A stretch of DNA of 64,000 nt from Gammaproteobacteria bacterium (lineage in GTDB: Bacteria > Pseudomonadota > Gammaproteobacteria > Pseudomonadales > Pseudohongiellaceae), in assembly GCA_021773355.1 (NCBI GenBank), contig JAJFKE010000047.1, positions 211,071-275,070 of the forward strand, read 5' to 3'. The position numbers and the translations under genes are program-made. The notes below the pieces were generated by a model. It worked only from the letters and a program-made list of their open reading frames with translations, made no database searches and was not told the DNA's origin. This document shows, in pieces, positions 18,587-27,528 of the stretch; position 1 is the first letter of the stretch, and each line of letters starts with the position of its first letter.

Positions 18587-18943
18587 CTACTCCCTACCAC
18601 CCTGCTTTGCAAGCAGGGCTTCATAGCCGCCTTCGTTTATAACTTCCTGAAAACCCATTTCCATTAACATTTCCAATGCCAGTCCTGCGAAAGTACCCTG
18701 GCTGCCATCATAGATATGCACTTCTTTAAAGACATCCGGCACTGCTTGGAAAATCTTATGCCCAATATCACCATGAGGTATATTAAGCGCTCCCTCAAGA
18801 TGTCCCCGGCGATAGTCTCGCGCCGAGCGCACGTCGATCCAAACCACGTTGTCATCCAGCTCAGCCGCAATCGCCACAGAGACAAAGCCTGTTTGTAGCG
18901 AACTCCCGCAAATAAATAAAAACAGAAACGCAAATCTAATCAT
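18587..18943 (-). CDS. Exported rhodanese-like protein lacking the catalytic cysteine
   Basis: A 118-aa protein from the ATG at 18943, with a signal peptide ending near A-I-A-A-E. A single rhodanese domain follows: V-W-I-D-V-R-S-A-R-D-Y-R-R-G-H-L-E-G-A-L-N-I-P-H is the classic N-terminal strand-helix. The active-site loop reads I-Y-D-G-S-Q-G, so the persulfide-forming cysteine is replaced by Asp79. It is probably a non-catalytic binding module in the periplasm. The longer open frame to 19087 adds 48 residues before a proper signal peptide and is judged untranslated. Confidence 0.75.
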   Translation of the reverse strand: MIRFAFLFLFICGSSLQTGFVSVAIAAELDDNVVWIDVRSARDYRRGHLEGALNIPHGDIGHKIFQAVPDVFKEVHIYDGSQGTFAGLALEMLMEMGFQEVINEGGYEALLAKQGGRE

Positions 18944-19095
18944 TGAAGCAACTCTGCGTGGAATTGAGTTGACGATAATACTCGCTTCCTCCAGTAAGCT
19001 CCAGCTTGATAGGGTTCCAGCAGCTCTGCTAAAACACAGTCGATCATTTATTGCCGCTGGGGCAATGGGTCTTTTACAATGCTTCATCTAGCTAG

Positions 19096-20223
<1,128 letters not shown>

Positions 20224-20254
20224 TTCTTGAATCAACCGCAAACGAGAAGCTCCT

Positions 20255-20674
20255 ATGAAATACCTGCACACCATGGTTAGAGTTAGCGATCTGGATAAAT
20301 CTCTGGATTTTTACTGCCAACATCTTGGCCTCAAACAACTACAACGCCGCGATTTTGAAGAAGCCAGGTTTAGCCTGGTGTTCCTGGCCGCAGAAGGCGA
20401 TGAAGAGGCGCAAGTAGAGTTAACCTATAATTGGGATCCACAAGAGTACGGCGAAGGCCGAAACTTTGGCCACCTCGCCTATGCGGTGGACAACATATAT
20501 GAAACCTGTAAAAAATTAATGGACGCCGGTGTCACCATAAATAGACCACCGCGCGATGGTCATATGGCATTTGTCCGATCTCCAGATAATATCTCCATCG
20601 AGCTATTGCAGAAGGGAAACCCCTTGCCTGCCGAAGAACCCTGGAAAAGTATGGAAAATAACGGCAAGTGGTAA
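20255..20674 (+). CDS. gloA: Lactoylglutathione lyase (glyoxalase I)
   Basis: A 139-aa glyoxalase I-type VOC protein that isomerises the methylglyoxal-glutathione hemithioacetal to S-lactoylglutathione. Metal-ligand candidates are His5, Glu55 (in V-E-L-T-Y-N-W), His73 (in F-G-H-L-A-Y) and Glu116 (in S-I-E-L-L), spaced as in GloA. It opens M-x-x-L-H-T-M-x-R-V, as the family does. Co-orientation directly after frmA supports a joint role in reactive aldehyde removal. Confidence 0.87.
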   Translation: MKYLHTMVRVSDLDKSLDFYCQHLGLKQLQRRDFEEARFSLVFLAAEGDEEAQVELTYNWDPQEYGEGRNFGHLAYAVDNIYETCKKLMDAGVTINRPPRDGHMAFVRSPDNISIELLQKGNPLPAEEPWKSMENNGKW

Positions 20675-20693
20675 GCAAATTCACGCAGCACGC

Positions 20694-20722
20694 TTGAGCT
20701 AAACTGCCAGCTCGTTTATCAT
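20694..20722 (+). promoter_or_regulatory. Candidate sigma-70 promoter for folD
   Basis: TTGAGC at 20694-20699 and TATCAT at 20717-20722 are separated by 17 bases. They match 4/6 and 5/6 of the consensus and lie about 95 bases before the folD start. Confidence 0.45.
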
Positions 20723-20816
20723 ACAGCCGCTTCGAACTACGCAATTCCCAGCGCTGAAAGCAACACCCGCGCTTGAGTCAAGACCTCAGCACTAGCAATA
20801 AACTGGAAATATCACT

Positions 20817-21689
20817 ATGCAATTACTTGATGGCAAGTCTTGCTCTGAACAAATTCGTCAAGAAATCGCCCAAACGGTCTCCGAAATTAGGGCGAGCAAA
20901 GATCGTGTGCCCCATCTGGCGGCGGTGCTGGTAGGCAACGACGGTGCTTCAGAAAACTATGTGGCGTTCAAAGTGAAGGACTGCGCGGAAGTTGGATTCG
21001 ACTCAACTCTTATCCGCCTCGATGCGACAATCAGCGAACAGGAATTACTCGACAAGATTGATGAACTGAACCGCAACGAGGCGATTGATGGCTTTATAGT
21101 GCAGTTGCCACTACCAGCTCATATCGATGAGAACAAAGTGATATTGGCTATCGATCCAGCCAAAGATGTCGACGGTTTTTGTCCAGAAAACGTCGGCAAG
21201 TTAAGCTTGGGGCTACCTACTTTTATTTCGGCAACGCCTAACGGCATCATGGAATTATTTCGTCGTTACGATATCGAAACAGAAGGCAAAAACTGTGTAG
21301 TGTTAGGCCGCAGCAATATCGTTGGCACGCCGATGGCGGTGTTAATGTCACGCAACAGCAATCCGGGCAATGCAACGGTTACTATTGCCCATAGCCGCAC
21401 CAAGAATCTCACCGAACTCTGCGCCAGCGCGGATATACTCATTGTCGCAATAGGCAAAACCGAATTCGTCACCGCCGATATGGTCAAGCCGGGTGCCGTC
21501 GTGGTTGATGTAGGCCAGACTCGCGTGCCCGACGACAGCAAAAAATCAGGTTTTAGAAATGTCGGTGACGTTGACTTTGAAAACGTTAAAGACAAGTGTT
21601 CCTATATTACCTACGTAACCGGAGGTGTTGGTCCGATGACTCGTGCCTCACTATTACAAAACACCCTCAAAGCCCACCAGAGAAGATAG
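20817..21689 (+). CDS. folD: Bifunctional methylenetetrahydrofolate dehydrogenase/cyclohydrolase FolD
   Basis: Cytosolic enzyme of one-carbon metabolism that oxidises 5,10-methylene-THF with NADP+ and hydrolyses the product to 10-formyl-THF. The 290 aa match the family. It has the Y-V-x-x-K catalytic block near residue 48, V-Q-L-P-L-P near 97, P-A-K-D-V-D-G-F near 117, [11 protein letters not shown] near 162, and [11 protein letters not shown] at the C-terminus. Placement after the formaldehyde genes fits one-carbon handling. It ends ten bases before the aminotransferase. Confidence 0.94.
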   Translation: MQLLDGKSCSEQIRQEIAQTVSEIRASKDRVPHLAAVLVGNDGASENYVAFKVKDCAEVGFDSTLIRLDATISEQELLDKIDELNRNEAIDGFIVQLPLPAHIDENKVILAIDPAKDVDGFCPENVGKLSLGLPTFISATPNGIMELFRRYDIETEGKNCVVLGRSNIVGTPMAVLMSRNSNPGNATVTIAHSRTKNLTELCASADILIVAIGKTEFVTADMVKPGAVVVDVGQTRVPDDSKKSGFRNVGDVDFENVKDKCSYITYVTGGVGPMTRASLLQNTLKAHQRR

Positions 21690-21699
21690 AGTAAATATC

Positions 21700-22896
21700 A
21701 TGTTTCAATCACTTTCAGCTCTACCCGCAGATCCCATCCTGGGATTAATGGCCAGTTACCGTGCCGACAGCAACCCCAATAAAATTGACTTGGGTATTGG
21801 CGTTTACAAGAATGAATTGGGCGACACACCCATTATGACTTCAGTTAAAAAAGCTGAGGATATTATTCTCAAATCTCAAACAACGAAAACTTATGTGGGG
21901 CCTACTGGTGCCGCCGACTACAATGCAATAGTGGGCGAATTGCTTCTCGGCAAGTCTCTGCTAGAAAGTCTTGGCAAGCGGCGAGTCACCGTACAATCTC
22001 CTGGCGGTTGCGGAGGGCTTCGCCTTGCGGCCGAGTTCATTAAATCCGCTAATTCAGATGCTACGGTTTGGGTAAGCAACCCGACCTGGGCTAATCATGT
22101 TCCGCTACTGGGTTCTGCAGGTCTTAAGATCGAACAATACCCCTATTATGACTATGCCAGTCACAGCGTACAGTTTGAGGAAATGATTGATTGTTTGAGT
22201 AAGATTGGCAGTGGCGATGTGGTTTTATTACACGGTTGCTGTCACAACCCTTGTGGAGCTGACCTCAGCCATGAACAATGGCAGAGAATTCGCGATGTTG
22301 CGCTGCAACAAGGATTTACCGTGTTTATCGATCTTGCCTACCAGGGATTGGGAGATGGCCTCGAAGAAGACGTATACGGCACGCGATTACTTGCGGAAAC
22401 CCTACCTGAATTAATAGTGGTAAGCTCCTGTTCGAAAAATTTCGGCCTATATCGCGAACGCACCGGCGCCATGACACTTATTTGCGACAGCGATGAAGCA
22501 ACTGCAGTAGCCACTACGCAAATAGCAGCGGCCGCAAGGGCCATGTACTCCATGCCACCCGATCATGGTGCTGCAATAGTCCAGCTAATCTTAAACGACA
22601 GCAGTTTACGACAGGAATGGGATGCTGAATTGACGGAAATGCGCAATCGCATAAACGGCTTGCGCGCCCAATTTGTCAAAAAAATTCAATCTATCGGTAT
22701 ACCGCAGGATTTTAGTTTTATCGAGCGTGAGAAAGGCATGTTTTCCTTTCTGGGCGTGAACGTCGATCAAGTTCAATCGCTAGTAAATGATTACAGCATT
22801 TATCTGGTAAATTCCAGCCGCATTAACGTCGCTGGTATCAACGATGCGAACATTGAATACCTGGCAACGAGTCTGGCTGCAATACTAAAAGCCTGA
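21700..22896 (+). CDS. Aspartate/aromatic amino acid aminotransferase (class I, PLP)
   Basis: A 398-aa class I aminotransferase of the AspC/TyrB group, moving amino groups between aspartate or aromatic amino acids and 2-oxoglutarate. The start M-F-Q-S-L at 21700 gives the standard N-terminus with L-G-I-G-V-Y-K-N-E near residue 31. The active site includes Y-V-G-P-T-G-A near 65, C-C-H-N-P-C-G-A near 180 and the PLP lysine Lys246 in S-C-S-K-N-F-G-L-Y-R-E-R-T-G. Nearby DAHP synthase hints at an aromatic role, but AspC and TyrB cannot be separated by eye. Confidence 0.87.
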   Translation: MFQSLSALPADPILGLMASYRADSNPNKIDLGIGVYKNELGDTPIMTSVKKAEDIILKSQTTKTYVGPTGAADYNAIVGELLLGKSLLESLGKRRVTVQSPGGCGGLRLAAEFIKSANSDATVWVSNPTWANHVPLLGSAGLKIEQYPYYDYASHSVQFEEMIDCLSKIGSGDVVLLHGCCHNPCGADLSHEQWQRIRDVALQQGFTVFIDLAYQGLGDGLEEDVYGTRLLAETLPELIVVSSCSKNFGLYRERTGAMTLICDSDEATAVATTQIAAAARAMYSMPPDHGAAIVQLILNDSSLRQEWDAELTEMRNRINGLRAQFVKKIQSIGIPQDFSFIEREKGMFSFLGVNVDQVQSLVNDYSIYLVNSSRINVAGINDANIEYLATSLAAILKA

Positions 22897-22921
22897 TTAC
22901 TCCAGGCGGCTCGATCTCCTC

Positions 22922-22966
22922 GCCTTGCCGGTGATAGTTTTAGATTTCACCATCACGGCGCAAGGC
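22922..22966. terminator. Hairpin between convergent genes, candidate bidirectional terminator
   Basis: GCCTTGCCGGTGAT at 22922-22935 pairs with the near-complement ATCACGGCGCAAGGC at 22952-22966 across a 16-base loop. It lies between the convergent aminotransferase and universal stress genes. No clear T-run follows on either side, so termination is only plausible. Confidence 0.4.
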
Positions 22967-22983
22967 CTGAGAGGCTGTCTTTC

Positions 22984-23475
22984 TCATATCCTGACAGCCA
23001 TCACATTTGCTTCCATTCCCTGCATAACACAATTGGTCGTAGTGCCGGGCAAGCGCATTTGATCATCTTCCTTATAATGACTGCCGACTATTAACAGATC
23101 GGCGCCAATTCGTCCCGCCAGTTTTTTAATCTCGAAAGCAGGTACTCCCCGGAGCAAGTAAATTTTATCATCTGACAGGTTCAAGCCATTGCTAACTAAT
23201 AGCTTCTTCAGCTGTGACTCTGCACGATCTAACAGACTTTGGACATGGCTATCCAGATCAAAATATGAGGCGTCATGCATGCCCTCCTGAATCACATGGA
23301 CTACATGCAGACAATCCAGTTCTTCTTTGCACATCTGGACAACCTGCCCGATCAATAAATTTGATGCGGGAGTCAAATCCAGCGCTAACAGCAGCTTTTT
23401 AAATTGTGCCAAAGACAGCCTCCCTGGTTCCACGTCGAGGGATCCACTAAATACCCGCTGGATGGATTCACCCAT
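22984..23475 (-). CDS. Universal stress protein (UspA) family
   Basis: A 163-aa cytosolic protein with one Usp domain. It starts F-K-K-L-L-L-A-L-D-L-T near residue 25 and ends with the strand-loop A-D-L-L-I-V-G-S-H-Y and V-M-A-V-R-I. The usual G-x2-G-x9-G-S/T ATP loop is not well formed (G-S-H-Y-K-E-D-D-Q-M), so ATP binding is doubtful. It follows DAHP synthase by 50 bases on the same strand and may be co-transcribed. Confidence 0.8.
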   Translation of the reverse strand: MGESIQRVFSGSLDVEPGRLSLAQFKKLLLALDLTPASNLLIGQVVQMCKEELDCLHVVHVIQEGMHDASYFDLDSHVQSLLDRAESQLKKLLVSNGLNLSDDKIYLLRGVPAFEIKKLAGRIGADLLIVGSHYKEDDQMRLPGTTTNCVMQGMEANVMAVRI

Positions 23476-23525
23476 CCATCGCCTAATATCTTAATGAACT
23501 AAGGAGATTTGGCTGTTGATCTAAA

Positions 23526-24602
23526 TCAAGCTGTCCGAGATTTCAAAGGCTCGGAAATTGCCTCGGCAAATTCTCGAAGTAGTTGTTCTGTAGAAGTCCA
23601 ATCGATGCACGCATCAGTAATAGAGACTCCGTATTTCAAATCATCGAGATCAGCAGGAATGGGTTGATTTCCTTCTTCGAGATTACTTTCTAGCATGACT
23701 CCGATGATGGACTTATTACCATCTCGAATCTGGTCGGCCACTTCTGCAAGAACCAGTTTCTGGTTATTATGATCCTTATTCGAATTTCCATGGCTGCAAT
23801 CGATCATTATATTCTCATCGAGCCCTGCTTTCTGTAATTCCCGCTCACAGGCCGCAACGCTTGCCTGGTCGTAATTGGGTGACTTGCCCCCTCTTAAAAT
23901 AACATGACAATGGGGATTTCCCCCGGTTCGAAATAGAGCGACCTTACCTTCTTCCGTTATACTAATAAAACTATTGGTAGCTGATGCCGAACGAATCGCG
24001 TTAACTGCGACCATCAAGCCGCCATCGACATTGTTCTTAAAACCAACCGCAGAAGATATTCCACTCGCCAATTTTCGATGAGTGGGTGATTCAGTCGTAC
24101 GCGCACCAATTGCCGTCCATGCCACAAGATCCTGCAGGTACTGCGGTGAGATTAGATCAAGCGCCTCAATGCCTATTGGCAGCCCAATATCTGCGATATC
24201 CAACATCAGTCTACGCCCGATCCGCAAGCCGTGATCTATTTTATGACTGCCATCGAGATGAGGATCGTAGATCAAGCCTTCCCAGCCAACTGAGGTTCTA
24301 GGCTTCTCGAAATAGACCCGCATGACAATCAATAGCTCATGGGCAAGCTCATCGGCAAGAGGCTTGAGTCGTCGCGCATATTCAAGCGCTTCCTCGGGGT
24401 TATGAATCGAACAAGGACCAACCACAACGATAAGTCGGGGATCTTGATGTTCGAGAATCTGCTTCACCGAACGCTGACCGCTGCGAACCGTTTTCAAGGC
24501 TTGGCCCTGAAGAGCAAATTCAGTCTTTAACACAGCAGGCGAAGGCAGTTCTTCATGGCCAATGATGTGGAGATTTTCAACTTCCGATACACGATCTGAC
24601 AT
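23526..24602 (-). CDS. 3-deoxy-7-phosphoheptulonate (DAHP) synthase, class I
   Basis: First enzyme of the shikimate pathway, joining phosphoenolpyruvate and erythrose-4-phosphate. The 358 aa match the AroF/G/H group. They include V-V-G-P-C-S-I-H near residue 60, R-V-Y-F-E-K-P-R-T-S-x-G-W near 95, G-A-R-T-T-E-S near 160, G-F-K-N-x-x-D-G near 186, H-V-I-L-R-G-G near 236 and D-C-S-H-G-N near 268. The feedback amino acid (Phe, Tyr or Trp) cannot be told from the sequence by eye, so no aroF/G/H letter is given. Confidence 0.93.
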   Translation of the reverse strand: MSDRVSEVENLHIIGHEELPSPAVLKTEFALQGQALKTVRSGQRSVKQILEHQDPRLIVVVGPCSIHNPEEALEYARRLKPLADELAHELLIVMRVYFEKPRTSVGWEGLIYDPHLDGSHKIDHGLRIGRRLMLDIADIGLPIGIEALDLISPQYLQDLVAWTAIGARTTESPTHRKLASGISSAVGFKNNVDGGLMVAVNAIRSASATNSFISITEEGKVALFRTGGNPHCHVILRGGKSPNYDQASVAACERELQKAGLDENIMIDCSHGNSNKDHNNQKLVLAEVADQIRDGNKSIIGVMLESNLEEGNQPIPADLDDLKYGVSITDACIDWTSTEQLLREFAEAISEPLKSRTA

Positions 24603-24843
24603 TACTAAACCTACATTTTTTTGGGATTCCGGATTATGGTGTAAATAACGCTGTATTCAAAGCCCTAAAACCCGAAATAGCAGCGTAAAAACCCAGTCGG
24701 CACAGTCTTAATGTTTACAGCAGGCACCGTATTCGGTAAATTCTGCACCGTACTTAAGTCGGCAAATGTCACGCCTATGCATGTTTAGCTGATCTCTCTT
24801 AAAGAACACTACAACTTACCTATGCTTTAGAAAGGAATCCACC

Positions 24844-25410
24844 GTGCCCAAAGCCAGTGAACTCAAACGTGGAATGATCGTCGATATCGACGGTATTCCT
24901 CATATTGTCAAGCAGACCGAAAGCAAAAGTCCCTCCTCACGCGGTGCCGTTACGCTATACAAGGTGCGTTTCAATAATCTGCAAAGCCATCAAAAACTCG
25001 ACTCATCCTTCAAGGGAGATGACTACCTGAAAGAAGCCGACTGTGTCCGGGCCGGAGTCCAATACTCTTATTTAGACGGTGATACCTATTATTTTATGAA
25101 TATGGAAGATTTTAGCCAATATGCCATAGATGCAGATCAGCTTGAGGGCCAGATTGATTACCTGGTGGAACAACAAGAAGACATTATCGCCTTGATTATG
25201 GATGGCAACCTACTTGGAATTGAACTACCGCAATCGGTAAACCTAACCATTACCGACACACCGCCGGCGGTGACAGGCTCCTCGGCTACCAATAGAAGCA
25301 AGACGGCTATACTTTCTACGGGACTGGAGATTCAGGTCCCCGAATATCTTTCACCGGGCGAGGTCATCAAAGTCAATACAGTATCAGGAAAATTTATGTC
25401 TCGCGCCTAA
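24844..25410 (+). CDS. yeiP: Elongation factor P-like protein EfpL (YeiP)
   Basis: Ribosome-binding translation factor paralogous to EF-P. The 188 aa start M-P-K-A-S-E-L-K-R-G-M, carry the loop S-P-S-S-R-G-A-V with an arginine where EF-P has its modified lysine region, and end with the L-S-T-G-L-E-I-Q-V-P-E-Y-L-S-P-G-E block. These features match YeiP/EfpL rather than canonical EF-P. In E. coli EfpL relieves stalling at proline and other difficult motifs. Start is GTG with AAGGA upstream. Confidence 0.9.
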   Translation: MPKASELKRGMIVDIDGIPHIVKQTESKSPSSRGAVTLYKVRFNNLQSHQKLDSSFKGDDYLKEADCVRAGVQYSYLDGDTYYFMNMEDFSQYAIDADQLEGQIDYLVEQQEDIIALIMDGNLLGIELPQSVNLTITDTPPAVTGSSATNRSKTAILSTGLEIQVPEYLSPGEVIKVNTVSGKFMSRA

Positions 25411-25440
25411 CTCAATTTTCAGTTTGACAGGAAGATAAGC

Positions 25441-25607
25441 TAGGGACCCTCCGATTAACTTCAAATTTGCTTGACCTGAAGGGCACAGGTTCCAGACTTT
25501 GCTTGCCGCTAATGGTCACTCCCTAGTACGAGCGGCAACGACGAAGATGGGCGCTTCAAGCCGCGCCCTTCGGGGCAGTTGGTTTGGAGATGATCAGAGG
25601 GTCCCTA
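25441..25607. mobile_element. TIR-bounded non-autonomous element, copy 2 (167 bp)
   Basis: The left end starts TAGGGACCCTCCGATTAACT and the right end finishes GATCAGAGGGTCCCTA. The body shares the TGACCTGAAG, TGGTCACTCCCT and CCGCGCCCTTCGGGGCA segments with copies 1 and 3 in the same orientation. It lies between convergent yeiP and the gene ending at 25605. Its terminal TA falls inside that gene's TAG stop codon. It has no coding capacity. Confidence 0.78.
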
Positions 25608-26381
25608 AAGAAACAACAGAGCCACAAACACAAAAAAACCAACACCCGCCAACAGGCCCAAAATCAAGCTCCACCTGTCCTCTTTCGATTGGTAATTCCA
25701 ATCCTGCTGGGCAATTTCAGGATCATTCCTGCTCAGCGCCGCTTCCAAGTCTGCAAACTCCTCTTTGCTCATCGATTCTTCTCTATTGCTTTTGGAAATG
25801 GCTTCATCCACCTCCATAAAATCATCCCCGTGGTAACCGCGCCGCTCCGCCCTTCGTCCTACGGCGGTTTTCTGAGAGATGTCTGCTAAGACATGGGAAG
25901 CAGCCACCGCTACTTTCTTGTTTTTACTGTTCCCTGACTTTCGCTCTTCGACCAAACCAGCCTCAGCCAAAACCTGGACTGCGATTTTATAAGCCTTGGT
26001 GGCGGTAGACAGCACTCCACGATCCAGATTTTTACTACTGGCAAATCCTACTAGCCGGTATTTCGTTCTATTGTCTTTGCATACAGTCTTCAATGAGGTT
26101 GCAAACCCAGGCACCGCCAAACAATCTTTTACTAAACTTTCCTGCCGCGCGTGATCCATCTGGTTTTCAGAAATCTCAGCCCAACTCGCTCTGTTCACAT
26201 GACGTAGAACGCTCATCATGAACCAGCGAGCAAGAACTTCGATAGAATTCACTCCCAATTTATTTTCGATCAGCGCTACTGCGATATCAGTGTTCAGCAA
26301 ATCGGTAGAGTCAATACCCAGTTCTTCAGCTACTGAGCACTGATCAGGGTTTGGCATATAAACAGTGGAAGACTCGCTCAT
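25605..26381 (-). CDS. Tail-anchored protein of unknown function
   Basis: A 258-aa protein, soluble except for a single C-terminal hydrophobic segment (about residues 237-257) preceded by charged sequence. This suggests a tail anchor in the inner membrane with the bulk in the cytoplasm. The middle (A-T-K-A-Y-K-I-A-V-Q-V-L-A-E-A-G-L-V) looks like a winged-helix-type segment but I cannot assign a family. Its start overlaps the stop of the upstream hydrolase as ATGA. Its TAG stop coincides with the end of a repeat element. Confidence 0.6.
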   Translation of the reverse strand: MSESSTVYMPNPDQCSVAEELGIDSTDLLNTDIAVALIENKLGVNSIEVLARWFMMSVLRHVNRASWAEISENQMDHARQESLVKDCLAVPGFATSLKTVCKDNRTKYRLVGFASSKNLDRGVLSTATKAYKIAVQVLAEAGLVEERKSGNSKNKKVAVAASHVLADISQKTAVGRRAERRGYHGDDFMEVDEAISKSNREESMSKEEFADLEAALSRNDPEIAQQDWNYQSKEDRWSLILGLLAGVGFFVFVALLFL

Positions 26382-27112
26382 TTGGCTTCAGCTTCTTCGC
26401 TTACCGAAATAAAGAAACCAGTTTTCAAATAGTGAATTGTCTGATCGATTACTTCATTATTTCGCATCATAAAAGTGTGTGTGACTGGCAATATTAGATG
26501 TGCTTTCATGCCCTCTACCTTTGTGCTTTCAATAGATACGATACTATCGCTAGGTCCGGGGACAAACAGAAATTCGAGCGGATTAATATTGGTGCTTCCG
26601 GCGATTACACCGAGATCAAATTCTACGGAACCCAAATCCTGAATAACACTACCCACACCGGTGCCTAACGCAACGCCAGCAGGACCACCAATAAATCGAA
26701 ACCCGGGTATCGGTAACAGACCATCGACCAATTCGCTACCCTGATTCGGTGGACCGAGCATAACCACTCGACCCAGTTCATCGATGCTCTCATGCGCCAG
26801 ATAGTATCTCAGCAATATTCCACCAAGCGAGTGAGTAACAAAGTTGATTTTATCTTCACTGGTATTCCTGCATTGATCCAGGCCTCGTCCTATCGCATCC
26901 TTTGACAGAATATCGACGGCGAAACTTCGGGATGGGTACTTGATATTAGCCACCTCATAGCCAGCTCGGCCTAGCTTGGTCTCCAACTCTCCCATGGAGT
27001 TGGACAATCTGCCTAAGCCGTGCAGTAACACGACGCAAGCTGATTCGGCCACTGCAACCACAGGGCTTGTCAATAATAGAAATAACAGACATAACTTTTT
27101 AAACATATGCAT
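26378..27112 (-). CDS. Exported alpha/beta hydrolase (lipase-like)
   Basis: A 244-aa protein with a signal peptide ending near V-A-V-A-E. An alpha/beta hydrolase fold follows: V-V-L-L-H-G-L-G-R oxyanion strand near residue 27, nucleophile elbow T-H-S-L-G-G near 93, and a candidate catalytic His late in P-V-T-H-T-F. It resembles triacylglycerol lipase/esterase-type proteins that act in the periplasm. It is the middle gene of a three-gene operon with one-base (TAATG) and four-base (ATGA) overlaps. The substrate is unknown. Confidence 0.78.
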   Translation of the reverse strand: MHMFKKLCLLFLLLTSPVVAVAESACVVLLHGLGRLSNSMGELETKLGRAGYEVANIKYPSRSFAVDILSKDAIGRGLDQCRNTSEDKINFVTHSLGGILLRYYLAHESIDELGRVVMLGPPNQGSELVDGLLPIPGFRFIGGPAGVALGTGVGSVIQDLGSVEFDLGVIAGSTNINPLEFLFVPGPSDSIVSIESTKVEGMKAHLILPVTHTFMMRNNEVIDQTIHYLKTGFFISVSEEAEAK

Positions 27113-27435
27113 TAGTCTAGGGAAAACTTGTCATCACTTGCTTCACACTTCCAACACAGAGCAAAATTTAAGGCATTAGTTTCACCACATTCCCGACACT
27201 GCCAATCCGGACCATCTGTCACTGGATTGTTTTCAATCTCTGCAATTATTTGCTCGGCTCGGGCAAAGTACAAGGGCTTCACCCATACTTCGGGCATGCA
27301 CTCAGTTATTGGAACCTCGCCAGCGATTGAATACAATTGCTGGTTTCTCACCACCGCTTGAATATCGTACTGCTCGAGTACATTTCTTATATTCCAAGCC
27401 TTAGCGATATTGTCCGTACTATAAACCCGTTTCAT
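27112..27435 (-). CDS. DUF2007 protein with C-terminal zinc knuckle
   Basis: A 107-aa protein from M-K-R-V-Y-S at 27435, the usual DUF2007 start. The DUF2007 domain (about residues 1-72) has the I-R-N-V-L-E-Q-Y-D-I-Q-A helix and V-W-V-x-P...A-x-x-I-I. The tail carries W-Q-C-R-E-C-G-E and C-W-K-C, a four-cysteine zinc-ribbon-like element. The function of the family is unknown. It leads the operon with the lipase-like and tail-anchored genes. A similar protein is encoded at 63008. Confidence 0.72.
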   Translation of the reverse strand: MKRVYSTDNIAKAWNIRNVLEQYDIQAVVRNQQLYSIAGEVPITECMPEVWVKPLYFARAEQIIAEIENNPVTDGPDWQCRECGETNALNFALCWKCEASDDKFSLD

Positions 27436-27528
27436 ATTATTTATTTCTAGGGATCCTCGTCTGAATTCTACCGATGACATCGCAATACTGCCATCAGTAG
27501 AAAAAGCAATGATCCAGGATTAAATTCA

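Noticed and set aside
18944..19087. N-terminal extension of the rhodanese-like gene
   Set aside because: It would bury a good signal peptide and occupy the divergent frmA promoter region.
27446..27465. CTAGGGATCCTCGTCTGAATT resembling an element left end
   Set aside because: Several mismatches and shifts relative to the true ends; no partner end nearby.
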